Below, piece after piece: positions 25,859 to 34,429 of a stretch of 47,619 nucleotides of DNA. The stretch is from Elusimicrobiota bacterium. Its GTDB lineage: Bacteria; Elusimicrobiota; Endomicrobiia; CG1-02-37-114; XYA2-FULL-39-19. The stretch's first letter is position 1, and each line of letters begins with the position of its first letter. Made by a program: the position numbers and the translations under genes. The notes beneath the pieces are model-generated. The model worked only from the letters and a program-made list of their open reading frames with translations. It ran no database searches and was not told where the DNA came from. Location: the NCBI GenBank assembly GCA_018816525.1, contig JAHIVV010000019.1, forward strand, positions 1 to 47,619, read 5' to 3'.

Positions 25859-26893
25859 ATGAAACTCCAATTCATATTAAAAAGCGACATTAACGGTTTT
25901 CTTGACACCCTATCGGTAGACAACAATATTTTCTATCTTACCAAAGACCTGGCCTATAAAATATTTTCGAAAAATGAAACTCCGGAAACCCTAAACATAG
26001 ATGTAATCAGATCCAGCTCGCCTATAAAGATGTTTCTTTTTACCCACAATGAGGAAGCTTCCGCATCAGAGCTGGATGCTGCTTCGCAAAAACCCAATAT
26101 AATTTTTGGCGTAAAATCCTGTGATTTAAACGCTATAAAAGTGCTTGATAACGTATTTTTAAGCGGGGTAGTAGTTGACCCATTCTACGAGAGAAACAGA
26201 CAAAACACTCTTTTGTTCGGAAGCGACTGCCCTGATCCCCAGCATATGTGTTTCTGTTCTTTTATAGGCGACGGCAAGCCATACCCGGACAAAGATCAAA
26301 AACAAACCTATGACTTGAATTTTTCAACTATCGAAGAAGGTTATATTGTAGAAACTGGTTCTGAAGCAGGTGAAAAAATAATGGAGCAGGCCCTGGCTTT
26401 TTTTAAAGATCCTTCCGATGAACAGCTGGGTCAAAGAACAGCTATGCGCGAGCAGTCGTTCAAAAAGCTTGATGAAGTAAATAAAAATTATGCAAAAATT
26501 AAGAACGCCGATTTCCATAACCTGACAAAAACAAAGTTTCTTTCGGAATCCTGGAAAGATTACTGCAAAACCTGCGTGCAATGCACCGGCTGTAACAATA
26601 TCTGCCCGAGCTGTTATTGTTTTTACCTAAACGAACAATCAAAAGAAGGCCATGAATTATTCGAGAAACTGCGTTTATGGGACGCCTGTCATTATACCAC
26701 GCACGGCCGCACTGCCGGCGGAGGAAACTCGAGGCCTAAAGTTTATGAACGTTTCAGAAACAGATACCAGTGCAAATTAAATTACCGCAAAGAAAATTTT
26801 GATTTATACGGCTGTACAGGCTGCGGCAGGTGTTTTGTCGTAAGCCCCTGCAAAATAGATATCAGAAACGTAATCAACGAATTAATGAAATGA
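25859..26893 (+). CDS. Sulfhydrogenase beta / AsrA-like Fe-S subunit
   Basis: The 344-residue protein belongs to the 4Fe-4S dicluster family of sulfhydrogenase HydB and anaerobic sulfite reductase AsrA. NIIFGVKSCDLNAIKVLD and PFYERNRQNTLLFGSDC are the family's N-terminal blocks. Two cluster-binding regions follow: CKTCVQCTGCNNICPSCYCF (about 237-256) and CTGCGRCFVVSPCKID (about 320-336). Family members pass electrons between the flavin subunit and the enzyme core. It overlaps the flavin subunit gene (ATGA) and opens an operon for a membrane hydrogenase, so it probably docks a soluble NAD(P)H module onto the complex. Confidence 0.88.
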   Translation: MKLQFILKSDINGFLDTLSVDNNIFYLTKDLAYKIFSKNETPETLNIDVIRSSSPIKMFLFTHNEEASASELDAASQKPNIIFGVKSCDLNAIKVLDNVFLSGVVVDPFYERNRQNTLLFGSDCPDPQHMCFCSFIGDGKPYPDKDQKQTYDLNFSTIEEGYIVETGSEAGEKIMEQALAFFKDPSDEQLGQRTAMREQSFKKLDEVNKNYAKIKNADFHNLTKTKFLSESWKDYCKTCVQCTGCNNICPSCYCFYLNEQSKEGHELFEKLRLWDACHYTTHGRTAGGGNSRPKVYERFRNRYQCKLNYRKENFDLYGCTGCGRCFVVSPCKIDIRNVINELMK

Positions 26894-27708
26894 ACCCTTA
26901 TCTACCGATAGAAGCCACAGTAGAAAAAGTAATTGACGAAACGTCGTTAATTAAAACTTTTGTATTAAGGCCCAAACAGCCTCTGGCTTTTTCAACAGGC
27001 CAGTTTATTATTTTAAATATTCCTGGTTCCGGGGAATCCGCATTTACGCCATCATCTTCTCCTTTTGTTAAAGACACAATGGAAGTCACAATAATGAAGG
27101 TAGGTACAAATACCGAAAAAATACACAAACTTCAGCCCGGGGATGTTGTAGGTCTGCGGGGCCCCTATGGAAAAGGTTACCCGGTAGAGAAGTTCTATAG
27201 TAAGGAAGTATTGATAATGGGCGGCGGCGTAGGGCTGGCTCCGCTTAGGTCGCTTTTGCTCACTTTAGTTGCCCAGATAAATAAGTTCAAAAAAATAACT
27301 CTCTGCTATGGCACAAAAACGCCGGATGATGTTGTTTATAAATACCTTTTCCCGGCCTGGAAAAAAATAAAAGGCCTTAAAATACAAAGAAGCGTTGACA
27401 AATGCCCGGATAATGCCAGTTGGAATGAAACCGTAGGGCTCGTTACTTGCCTGCTTGATAAAACTTCGGTAGATAAGCAAAATAGCGCGTTAATAGTTTG
27501 CGGGCCGCCGATAATGATGAAATTCACGACTTTAAAACTTTTTCAGCAGGGGTACAAACCTGAAAACATTTATCTGTCGATGGAAAGAAATATGAGCTGC
27601 GGGCTTGGTAAATGCGGGCATTGCGGGGTAGGCCCCCATTATTGTTGTAAAGACGGCCCGGTATTTACTTACGAGCAGTTAAAAGACGAACCGGAAATTT
27701 GGGCATAA
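26890..27708 (+). CDS. Sulfhydrogenase gamma / AsrB-like FAD, NAD(P)H and 2Fe-2S subunit
   Basis: I start the gene at ATG 26890, overlapping the previous stop, giving 272 residues. A longer frame from 26830 would only repeat Fe-S coding bases out of frame. Order: a ferredoxin-reductase FAD domain (about 10-100; FSTGQFIILNIPG), the NAD(P)H domain starting VLIMGGGVGLAPLRSL, and a C-terminal [2Fe-2S] site in SCGLGKCGHCGVGPHYCC followed by KDGPVF. This is the HydG-gamma/AsrB/PyrK-type diaphorase, not the HydG maturase. It should oxidise or reduce NAD(P)H and exchange electrons with the Fe-S subunit upstream. Confidence 0.9.
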   Translation: MNPYLPIEATVEKVIDETSLIKTFVLRPKQPLAFSTGQFIILNIPGSGESAFTPSSSPFVKDTMEVTIMKVGTNTEKIHKLQPGDVVGLRGPYGKGYPVEKFYSKEVLIMGGGVGLAPLRSLLLTLVAQINKFKKITLCYGTKTPDDVVYKYLFPAWKKIKGLKIQRSVDKCPDNASWNETVGLVTCLLDKTSVDKQNSALIVCGPPIMMKFTTLKLFQQGYKPENIYLSMERNMSCGLGKCGHCGVGPHYCCKDGPVFTYEQLKDEPEIWA

Positions 27709-28242
27709 ATGATGAAAAGAATATTGTTAGATATAGAAATTTGCTACAAGTGCAGGACTGATGGAAAAGAATGTTCCGCCTTATGCAGTTATTTCTATCA
27801 TCATACTGAAGGCCTGTTGAAAGAAGAAATAATAAATAACGGAGTAGAAAAACTTTTTGCCAAAGCTGCGCAGTATCTGGTTTGTCGCAGATGCGAAGAA
27901 AAGTTCTGTGTGAACTCATGCCCGCAGGAAGCGCTTGATAAGGACGAGAAAGGTATTTTACAGCGTTATATGATGAAATGCACTTCCTGCAAGACTTGCA
28001 GTATTGCGTGCCCATTCGGAACGATTTATCCCGAAATATTGCCGTACAAATCATCAGGATGTGATTATTGTGCCGGCAGAGCCAACGGCGAGCCGCCGCT
28101 TTGCGTTGAAACCTGCCCTTCAAAGGCGCTTCAATATATAGAAGTAGAAGAATCCAGGGAAAAGAATATATTTGTCATAAATGATTATTTTGCTGTAAAA
28201 GGATTGTCCTGGAATAAGGACGCAAAAGCAGGTGTGCCGTGA
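27709..28242 (+). CDS. Polyferredoxin electron-transfer subunit (HycB/CooF-like)
   Basis: The 177-residue protein has four cysteine groups: CYKCRTDGKECSALC near the start, CRRCEEKFCVNSCP (about 63-76), CTSCKTCSIACPFG (about 91-104) and CDYC…CVETCPSKAL (about 118-140). This is the four-cluster plan of HycB/HydN/CooF proteins that wire redox partners to group 4 hydrogenases. It starts directly after the flavin subunit stop and overlaps the NuoH-like gene (GTGA). It is therefore placed to link the NAD(P)H module with the membrane arm. Confidence 0.88.
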   Translation: MMKRILLDIEICYKCRTDGKECSALCSYFYHHTEGLLKEEIINNGVEKLFAKAAQYLVCRRCEEKFCVNSCPQEALDKDEKGILQRYMMKCTSCKTCSIACPFGTIYPEILPYKSSGCDYCAGRANGEPPLCVETCPSKALQYIEVEESREKNIFVINDYFAVKGLSWNKDAKAGVP

Positions 28243-29147
28243 GAGCATTATATAACATTTTAATTTTCCCGGGTTTTTTATTTGCAGGCATAATGGGGAT
28301 GTTTGCAAGTTATGTAGACAGAAAAGTAAGCGCCAGGGTACAATGGAGAAAAGGCCCGCCGCTTTTCCAGCCGGTTTACGATTTTGTTAAATTGCTCGGG
28401 AAAGAAATAAATGTGCCTGCGGAAACTTCTGCTCTTACATTTTTATCGGCGCCCTTTTTCGGGCTGGCTGCCATTACGCTGGTTTCTACGATTGTCTGGA
28501 ATAATATTATGTCGCCGCAAAGCACTTTTGTGGGGGATTTGATAGCGGTGGTTTATCTGCTTTCTATACCCTCAATTGCCGTGATCATAGGCGGGTTTGC
28601 TTCAAATAATCCCATGGCTTCAATCGGCGCGAGCCGCGAAATGAAATTGATTCTATCTTATGAAATGCCATTTATATTATCAATTCTAGTGCCTGTAATA
28701 AAAGCAGGTAGTATAAGAATTGGCGATATTGTAGCCTATCAGCTCGCAAACGGGGTGTTTTTAGGCTCTGCCGCAGGTATTGTAGCTTTTATATCCGGAA
28801 TTTTATGTGTCCAGGCAAAGCTTTGCGCGGCGCCGTTTGATATTCCTGATGCAGAACAGGAAATAATTGCCGGGCCGGCCATAGAGTATTCGGGGCTGCC
28901 TCTGGGAATTTTCAAGCTTACGAAATGGATGATGCTTTTTGTGATCCCAAGTTTTCTTGTAGCCTTATTCATGCCCGCTGCCACATTTTTTGGCAATGTT
29001 TTAAGGTATATAGCGGTTCTTGTAATAATTATTCTTATTAAAAATACTAACCCCAGGATAAAAATCAACCAGGCTGTGAAGTTTTTCTGGACCTGGGTTA
29101 CCGGCATAGCATTGCTTGCAATAGTCTTGGTTTTATTGGGGTTATAG
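28239..29147 (+). CDS. NuoH/EchB-like membrane subunit of group 4 hydrogenase
   Basis: A 302-residue protein with eight or so membrane helices. The N-terminal block IMGMFASYVDRKVSARVQWR and the KGPPLFQPVYDFVKLLGKE loop are those of NuoH/HycD/MbhM, the subunit that joins the peripheral arm to the pump. IPDAEQEIIAGPAIEYSG is the acidic loop of the family. The GTG start overlaps the previous stop. Confidence 0.93.
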   Translation: MRALYNILIFPGFLFAGIMGMFASYVDRKVSARVQWRKGPPLFQPVYDFVKLLGKEINVPAETSALTFLSAPFFGLAAITLVSTIVWNNIMSPQSTFVGDLIAVVYLLSIPSIAVIIGGFASNNPMASIGASREMKLILSYEMPFILSILVPVIKAGSIRIGDIVAYQLANGVFLGSAAGIVAFISGILCVQAKLCAAPFDIPDAEQEIIAGPAIEYSGLPLGIFKLTKWMMLFVIPSFLVALFMPAATFFGNVLRYIAVLVIIILIKNTNPRIKINQAVKFFWTWVTGIALLAIVLVLLGL

Positions 29148-29153
29148 GATAAA

Positions 29154-29579
29154 ATGAGCAAATTAACTTTAAATGCGCTTACGAAATCTATAAACGTGTT
29201 TCACGCGGCCTGCAGCCCGTGCAATAATTGCGACATAGAAATCCTGGATTGCCTTACACCTAGGTTTGATATTGAAAGATTCGGAATGACTCTTGTAGGA
29301 AGCATCAGGCACGCGGATGCCATGCTGGTTACCGGCGTGCCCAACGTGAAGACGGCAAAAAAAATAAAATACGTCTATGAACAGATGCCCAAGCCGGGTG
29401 TTGTTATTGCCATAGGTTCCTGCGCCTGCGGAGGGAATATGTTCAGGCATTCATATAATTTTGTTAAACCGCTTGATGAAATAATTCCTGTTGATGCGTA
29501 TGTGACGGGTTGCCCGCCCAAACCGGAAGCCATGATAGCGGGGATAGTAAAACTAATAAAGGCGCTGAAAAGCAAATAA
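29154..29579 (+). CDS. NuoB-like small subunit of group 4 [NiFe] hydrogenase
   Basis: The 141 residues match the short small subunits of Ech/Mbh (EchC, MbhJ). They carry one proximal [4Fe-4S] cluster, with ligands in ACSPCNNCDIEIL (Cys20-26), IGSCACGG and VTGCPPKPE. The protein passes electrons between the ferredoxin subunit and the NiFe site. An AGGA SD precedes the ATG. Confidence 0.95.
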   Translation: MSKLTLNALTKSINVFHAACSPCNNCDIEILDCLTPRFDIERFGMTLVGSIRHADAMLVTGVPNVKTAKKIKYVYEQMPKPGVVIAIGSCACGGNMFRHSYNFVKPLDEIIPVDAYVTGCPPKPEAMIAGIVKLIKALKSK

Positions 29580-29580
29580 T

Positions 29581-30012
29581 ATGGAAAGTATTGCGGAAAA
29601 AGTTAAAGAAAAATTTGGCAGTGAAACTGTAAAATACTTCGAAAAAAATGCAAAAAGGCATTATTTTGACGTAGATGCAGGAAGTATTGTAAAACTGACA
29701 AAAATATTATTTCATGGGATGGGTTTTCGTTTTATTACTGCTACGGGTATTCATATTCGCAGCGGTTTTGAAATTCTTTATCATTTCTCTTATGACAAAA
29801 CCGGCGAAGTGGTTACTTTACGGGTATTCTTAAATGAAAAAGAGAAACCGGAAATAGATTCTATCACGCCTCTTTTCGTAGGAGCTGAATGGATTGAAAG
29901 AGAAATGTGCGAAATGCTGGGTATTAATTTCAGAAATCACCCAAACTTAAAAAAATTACTGTTGGATTCATCCTGGCCGGACGGCAAATATCCGCTCAGG
30001 CAGACGGAATAA
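29581..30012 (+). CDS. NuoC-like subunit of group 4 hydrogenase
   Basis: A 143-residue EchD/MbhK/NuoC-type protein. The ending LFVGAEWIEREMCEMLGINF then HPNLKKLLLDSSWPDGKYPL is the family's signature. It has no cofactor and braces the large subunit. It starts one base after the small-subunit stop, with no SD, so translation is probably coupled. Confidence 0.92.
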   Translation: MESIAEKVKEKFGSETVKYFEKNAKRHYFDVDAGSIVKLTKILFHGMGFRFITATGIHIRSGFEILYHFSYDKTGEVVTLRVFLNEKEKPEIDSITPLFVGAEWIEREMCEMLGINFRNHPNLKKLLLDSSWPDGKYPLRQTE

Positions 30013-30019
30013 GGATTTT

Positions 30020-31234
30020 ATGACGGAAGAAAAAAAGAAACAGACTGTTATACCGATAGGGCCCTATCACCCTCTCCAGGAAGAGCCGGAGTTATTCAAG
30101 CTTTATGTTGAAGGGGAAAACGTAACAAAACTTGATATTGAACTGGGGTATAACCATCGCGGTATAGAAAAGCTAGCCGAGAGCAAACATTTTGACCAGG
30201 TCGCTTTTGCGGTAGAAAGAATCTGTGGAATATGCTCGACATCGCATCCGTTTGCTTATGTAAATGCTGTTGAAGACCTTGCAGATATAAAAGTAAACGA
30301 CAGAATAAAATATATCAGGTCAATCATAGGAGAAATGGAACGGTTGCACTCCCATCTACTGTGGCTGGGGCTTGCGGGCCATTTTATCGGCTACAATACT
30401 GTCTGGATGTGGGTTTGGAAGTACAGGGAACCACTGCTTGATTTATTTGAATTTATAACGGGAAACAGGCAGCATTACGCAATGTTTAAAATTGGCGGAG
30501 TGAGGCTTGATATAATTAATGCAGACATTCCAAGAATTATGAAAATGTGCGACGATTTGATTCCTGCCATAGACCTTTTCAAGGGCGCTGTTATGGACGA
30601 CCCTGTAATTCAAGCCCGCGCGAAAGGCGTCGGCACGCTTACAAAACAGGAAGCGATAAATTATTGCGCAGTGGGGCCTATAGCCAGAGCCAGCGGTATA
30701 GATATTGATATTCGTCGGGACAGCCCTTATGCCGCTTATGGCATGGTTAACTGGAAAGTTATCACCAGGCAGAATGGAGATGTTTTTGATAAAATGGTTG
30801 TAAGGATTTTAGAAATGTATGAATCGATCAAGATTATTAAAGGCTGTCTTGAAGGTTTGAAAAAAGAACCTGAAGGTAATTTTGACATGAAAATACAAAC
30901 AATTCCTGCCGGCGAGGGAATAGGCCGCCATGAAGCGCCCCGCGGGGAAGTTTTTCACTATGTGCGCGGCGACGGTTCAAACCGGCCTGTCAGGCATAAA
31001 ATAAGGGCTCCTTCATATATGAATGTAGCTACAAACCAGATAGCCGCAACGCGCGGAACTATCTCAGATGCTGCAATAACGCTCGGCGCTGTTGATCCCT
31101 GTTATTGTTGTACGGAGAGATGTGTTGTTATTGATAAAAAAACAGATAAAAGAATTCTTTCGGGAAAAGATTTGATAAGATTAAGCCAGGAAAAAACCCA
31201 GCAATTAAAGAAGGAATATGGAATTAATAGCTAA
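30020..31234 (+). CDS. Group 4 [NiFe] hydrogenase large subunit
   Basis: A 404-residue NuoD-like catalytic subunit (EchE/MbhL type). Both nickel-binding CxxC pairs are present: RICGICSTSH (Cys69, Cys72) and DPCYCCTER (Cys361, Cys364). This is therefore a true hydrogenase and not a Nuo or Mbx/Mbs relative that has lost them. About 37 residues follow TER, comparable to the tail removed from HycE by its maturation peptidase, so proteolytic maturation is possible. No peptidase gene is in the window. The Mrp genes downstream suggest the Mrp-linked Mbh-type group (4d-like), but the subgroup needs a tree. Confidence 0.96.
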   Translation: MTEEKKKQTVIPIGPYHPLQEEPELFKLYVEGENVTKLDIELGYNHRGIEKLAESKHFDQVAFAVERICGICSTSHPFAYVNAVEDLADIKVNDRIKYIRSIIGEMERLHSHLLWLGLAGHFIGYNTVWMWVWKYREPLLDLFEFITGNRQHYAMFKIGGVRLDIINADIPRIMKMCDDLIPAIDLFKGAVMDDPVIQARAKGVGTLTKQEAINYCAVGPIARASGIDIDIRRDSPYAAYGMVNWKVITRQNGDVFDKMVVRILEMYESIKIIKGCLEGLKKEPEGNFDMKIQTIPAGEGIGRHEAPRGEVFHYVRGDGSNRPVRHKIRAPSYMNVATNQIAATRGTISDAAITLGAVDPCYCCTERCVVIDKKTDKRILSGKDLIRLSQEKTQQLKKEYGINS

Positions 31235-33059
31235 CTTACTGCTTATATCATTTTTATCCGGCGCCCTTTGCCTGCTTTTGCCCAGGAAAAATGATTTTTT
31301 TGTTAAAACAATAGCTGTAACAGCATCGGCAGTATGCCTGCTTTTGGCTTATATGGTTTTCTTGATGCCTATAGCCAATTACCAGTTTTTGAGTTATGAG
31401 CTTTTCAAAATAGACAACTTAAATAAATTCATTGTTTTGGCAATCGGGGTTTTTGGATTTTTAGTTGTTCTTTATTCATTGAAGTATTTCAAAGCAGGTT
31501 CCAGGATGAATATCTATTATGCCTGCATCCTGGGGTCTTTAAGCGCATCCTTCGGCGCTATTCTTTCAAATAATTTTATTCTTTTACTTGTTTTTTGGGG
31601 ATTTTTAGGATTTACGTTATATATGCTCATACAGACCTATCCTTCAGGGAATGCTGCTGCTAAAAAAACTTTTATAATCATCGGCGGTACCGATTGTTTT
31701 ATGATTCTTGGCATAGCAATAATATTTTTCCTTTCCGGCACGATGCAGATAGATAAAATACATCTCTCAACTTTAAACTCTAAACTATCAATTATAGCTT
31801 TCTTGTGCCTTGCATTTGCCGCTTTTGCTAAAGCGGGGGCGATGCCGTTTCATACCTGGATTCCTGATATGGCTGAAGTTTCGCCATCGCCGGTTATAGC
31901 ATTTTTACCTGCGTCTTTGGATAAATTGCTGGGCATTTATTTACTGGCAAGGATTTCATTAAATGTTTTTACCTTAACCCCGGGGCTTTCTATGTTGTTG
32001 ATGCTCATCGGGGTATTTACGATTATCGCCGCAGTTTTTATGGCTATGATTCAGCATGACCTGAAAAGACTTCTTTCCTACCACGCGGTCTCGCAGGTTG
32101 GTTATATGGTATTGGGAATAGGAACAGGGAATCCCATAGGAATAGCAGGCGGAATATTTCATATGTTGAACCATGCAATTTACAAATCCTGCTTATTTTT
32201 GTGCGGCGGTTCGGTTGAACAGAAAACAGGCACCACCGATTTGGATAAACTTGGCGGGCTTGCCTCGCGCGGAAGCATGCCGATAACATTTATAACTTTT
32301 GTTATTGCGTCCCTGTCAATTTCCGGTGTTCCTCCGTTTAACGGATTTGTTTCCAAATGGATGATTTACCAGGGGCTTATAGAAAAACTTATGATTTCAG
32401 GCGGGCGTTTAGCTGTTGTGCTGATTCTCGTAGCGGCCATGTTTGGTTCAGCGCTTACACTAGCCAGTTTTATGAAACTTATTCATGCAATATTTTTCGC
32501 TCAAAAACCCCAAACTGCTCAGACAGGCACGGGAGACGTTTCCTGGCAAATGTGGATACCGCAGGCAGTTTTAGCGCTGCTTTGCGCAGTGTTCGGCGTC
32601 TTCGCTTTTGGTTTTCCGTTAAAGTATTTCATTTTTCCTGCCCTGGCAGCGTTAAATATCCCCGGAGTAACGGCCGGACTGCCGGGACTCTGGCAGCCGG
32701 GGCTTGCGAGCCTGCTAATCATTAGCTGCCTGATTGCCGGCGGATTAATTTACTTATTAAGCAATGCGCTTGGTTCAAAAATAAGGCGGGAGAAAGCTTT
32801 TATCGGGGGTGAAAGCCTGCCGGAAGAAGTAAGAGTTACCGGAGTGGATTTCTACCAGACAATACAAGATATTACTATTTTAAAGAAAATATATGCTTTG
32901 GCCCAAAAGAAGGTTTTTGACATATATGATGTAGGTAAAAGTGTCGTGATAGCAATTGCCCGGGTTTTTTCTGAAATTCATACGGGCAATATGCATATAT
33001 ACCTTGCCTGGAGTGTTTTAGGAATAATAGTTTTATTTTTTATAATAACCGGGCATTAG
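31218..33059 (+). CDS. NuoL/EchA-like ion-pump subunit of the hydrogenase
   Basis: The 613-residue protein has about 14-16 membrane helices. The antiporter core shows KAGAMPFHTWIPDMAEVSPSPV (the key helix), HDLKRLLSYHAVSQVGYMVLG, FHMLNHAIYKSCLFL and ISGVPPFNGFVSKW. The C-terminal extension (FIGGESLPEEVRVTGVDFYQ; EIHTGNMHIYLAWSVLG) is typical of EchA/HyfB-type subunits and not of MrpA. It begins 17 bases inside the large-subunit gene behind an AAGGA SD. It provides one proton or sodium channel in addition to the MrpD-like one downstream. Confidence 0.93.
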   Translation: MELIANLLLISFLSGALCLLLPRKNDFFVKTIAVTASAVCLLLAYMVFLMPIANYQFLSYELFKIDNLNKFIVLAIGVFGFLVVLYSLKYFKAGSRMNIYYACILGSLSASFGAILSNNFILLLVFWGFLGFTLYMLIQTYPSGNAAAKKTFIIIGGTDCFMILGIAIIFFLSGTMQIDKIHLSTLNSKLSIIAFLCLAFAAFAKAGAMPFHTWIPDMAEVSPSPVIAFLPASLDKLLGIYLLARISLNVFTLTPGLSMLLMLIGVFTIIAAVFMAMIQHDLKRLLSYHAVSQVGYMVLGIGTGNPIGIAGGIFHMLNHAIYKSCLFLCGGSVEQKTGTTDLDKLGGLASRGSMPITFITFVIASLSISGVPPFNGFVSKWMIYQGLIEKLMISGGRLAVVLILVAAMFGSALTLASFMKLIHAIFFAQKPQTAQTGTGDVSWQMWIPQAVLALLCAVFGVFAFGFPLKYFIFPALAALNIPGVTAGLPGLWQPGLASLLIISCLIAGGLIYLLSNALGSKIRREKAFIGGESLPEEVRVTGVDFYQTIQDITILKKIYALAQKKVFDIYDVGKSVVIAIARVFSEIHTGNMHIYLAWSVLGIIVLFFIITGH

Positions 33060-33068
33060 GAATCACTT

Positions 33069-33596
33069 ATGATACAGATTCAGGTTTTACTTGTATTTAT
33101 GATTATCGCAGCAGCTATTGCCATAGGCACATCGGATTTGCTGGGCGCTGTTGTTTCAATCGGCGCTGTTGGGCTCGGGCTTGCTATTGTATTTCTCCTT
33201 CTTCAATCGCCTGACCTTGCAATACTGCAGCTTGTCGTTGAAATTTTATCGCTGGTTATTCTTATACGCGCTGTCGGTATAAAAGATACGGTAAATGTAA
33301 GAGAAAGAAGATTCATTGCCACTTCTATAAGCGTTATACTTATGGGGCTTTTTCTTGTTTTTGCCAGCCTGGCTATTTTGGAAATTCCAAAATTCGGGAA
33401 CCCGGCCATGAAACTCAGCTTTTTGTATTTAAAAGACGGGTTCAGGCAGACAGGAGTTCCTAACATCGTATCTGCAATAATGCTCGATTACCGGTCGTTT
33501 GATATGCTTGCGCAAATTGTAATTGCTTTTACCGCAGCTATAGGCGTTGTTGTTATTGCCAGGAAGAAAATATACGTAAATAAGGATAAAAAATGA
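33069..33596 (+). CDS. MbhD-MbhE-like protein (MrpA C-terminal region)
   Basis: A 175-residue membrane protein equivalent to the C-terminal part of MrpA. Residues 1-75 match the MbhD/DUF4040 type (LLGAVVSIGAVGLGLAIVFL then LQSPDLAILQLVVE). Residues about 80-170 match MbhE (NIVSAIMLDYRSFDMLAQIVI). In Pyrococcus Mbh these are two separate proteins; here they are one. The SD is AGGA. Confidence 0.85.
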   Translation: MIQIQVLLVFMIIAAAIAIGTSDLLGAVVSIGAVGLGLAIVFLLLQSPDLAILQLVVEILSLVILIRAVGIKDTVNVRERRFIATSISVILMGLFLVFASLAILEIPKFGNPAMKLSFLYLKDGFRQTGVPNIVSAIMLDYRSFDMLAQIVIAFTAAIGVVVIARKKIYVNKDKK

Positions 33597-34078
33597 TAAA
33601 GAAACCCGCCCAGGGAATGACCCTTATTGTAAAAACCATAACCCGGTACACCGTAGTGCTAATATTGATGTTCGGCATGTATTTCATTATGAACGGACAC
33701 CTGGTACACGGCGGATGTTTTGCCGGCGGTATAATAGTTGCGCTCTCAATTATCCATATAATGCTTGCTTTTGGTAAAGATGTCGCTTTCAAAAGAATAA
33801 CTGAAAGAGCCATAAAGCTTTGTATCGGGCTGGGGGCGTTTTCATTTTTATTGCTGGGGATAATTGGTTTCACTAAGGGAGCCTTCTTATATAATTTTTT
33901 CCGGAAACCCGGAGTTGATTACATAGGGCAGCCTTTTTCGCTTTTTAGTTCCGGCATAATGCCTTTGATGAACCTGGCAATATCTCTTACTGTTGCGTCA
34001 GGATTTTGCGCGATATTTTTAGCCTTAATAGTTTATAAACCGGGCGGCGGAGATAAGAACACTGGGAGGAAACTGTGA
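33593..34078 (+). CDS. MrpB/MnhB-like antiporter subunit
   Basis: A 161-residue membrane protein with the MnhB block GMYFIMNGHLVHGGCFAGGI and four helices; it corresponds to MbhF. It overlaps the previous gene by four bases and has an AAGGA SD. Confidence 0.9.
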   Translation: MIKKPAQGMTLIVKTITRYTVVLILMFGMYFIMNGHLVHGGCFAGGIIVALSIIHIMLAFGKDVAFKRITERAIKLCIGLGAFSFLLLGIIGFTKGAFLYNFFRKPGVDYIGQPFSLFSSGIMPLMNLAISLTVASGFCAIFLALIVYKPGGGDKNTGRKL

Positions 34079-34419
34079 CGGAATATTTTTTATGTTTGGT
34101 ATTATTTTGCCTCGGGCTTTATGCGATACTGATAAAAAGGAACCTGATTAAAATAATAATAGGGCTTGCGATAATGGAATATGCAGTGAACCTTTTTTTC
34201 ATTCTTATAGGTTATAAAAATAGCGGGACTGTGCCGATATTTTCTTCGCTGAAAGAGCCCCGCCCGGAGATTATGGTTGACCCGGTTGTGCAGACAATAA
34301 TTCTTACAAATGTCGTTATAGGGCTTGCTATAACATTTGTACTTGTGTTAATTGCAATGCGCATTTACGAAAAATACGGTACTTATGATATAAGAAAAGT
34401 GAACCGTTTAAAAGGATAA
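34075..34419 (+). CDS. MrpC/MnhC-like (NuoK-like) antiporter subunit
   Basis: The 114-residue protein has three helices; IGLAIMEYAVNLFFILIGY and DPVVQTIILTNVVIGLAITF are typical of MrpC/MbhG, the NuoK relative. GTG start overlapping the previous stop, SD GGAGG. Confidence 0.93.
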   Translation: MTEYFLCLVLFCLGLYAILIKRNLIKIIIGLAIMEYAVNLFFILIGYKNSGTVPIFSSLKEPRPEIMVDPVVQTIILTNVVIGLAITFVLVLIAMRIYEKYGTYDIRKVNRLKG

Positions 34420-34429
34420 CGTCAACAAA

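Noticed and set aside
26830-26889. Longer N-terminus for the flavin subunit
   Set aside because: These codons overlap the conserved Cys-rich end of the Fe-S subunit in another frame, and the extension does not resemble the family. The ATG at 26890 gives a normal length.
27665-28123. A 152-codon minus-strand open frame opposite the polyferredoxin gene
   Set aside because: Cysteine- and arginine-rich shadow of a ferredoxin gene; no start signals and no family features.
30020-31234. Non-hydrogenase NuoD relative (Mbx/Mbs or complex I)
   Set aside because: Both CxxC nickel-binding pairs are intact.
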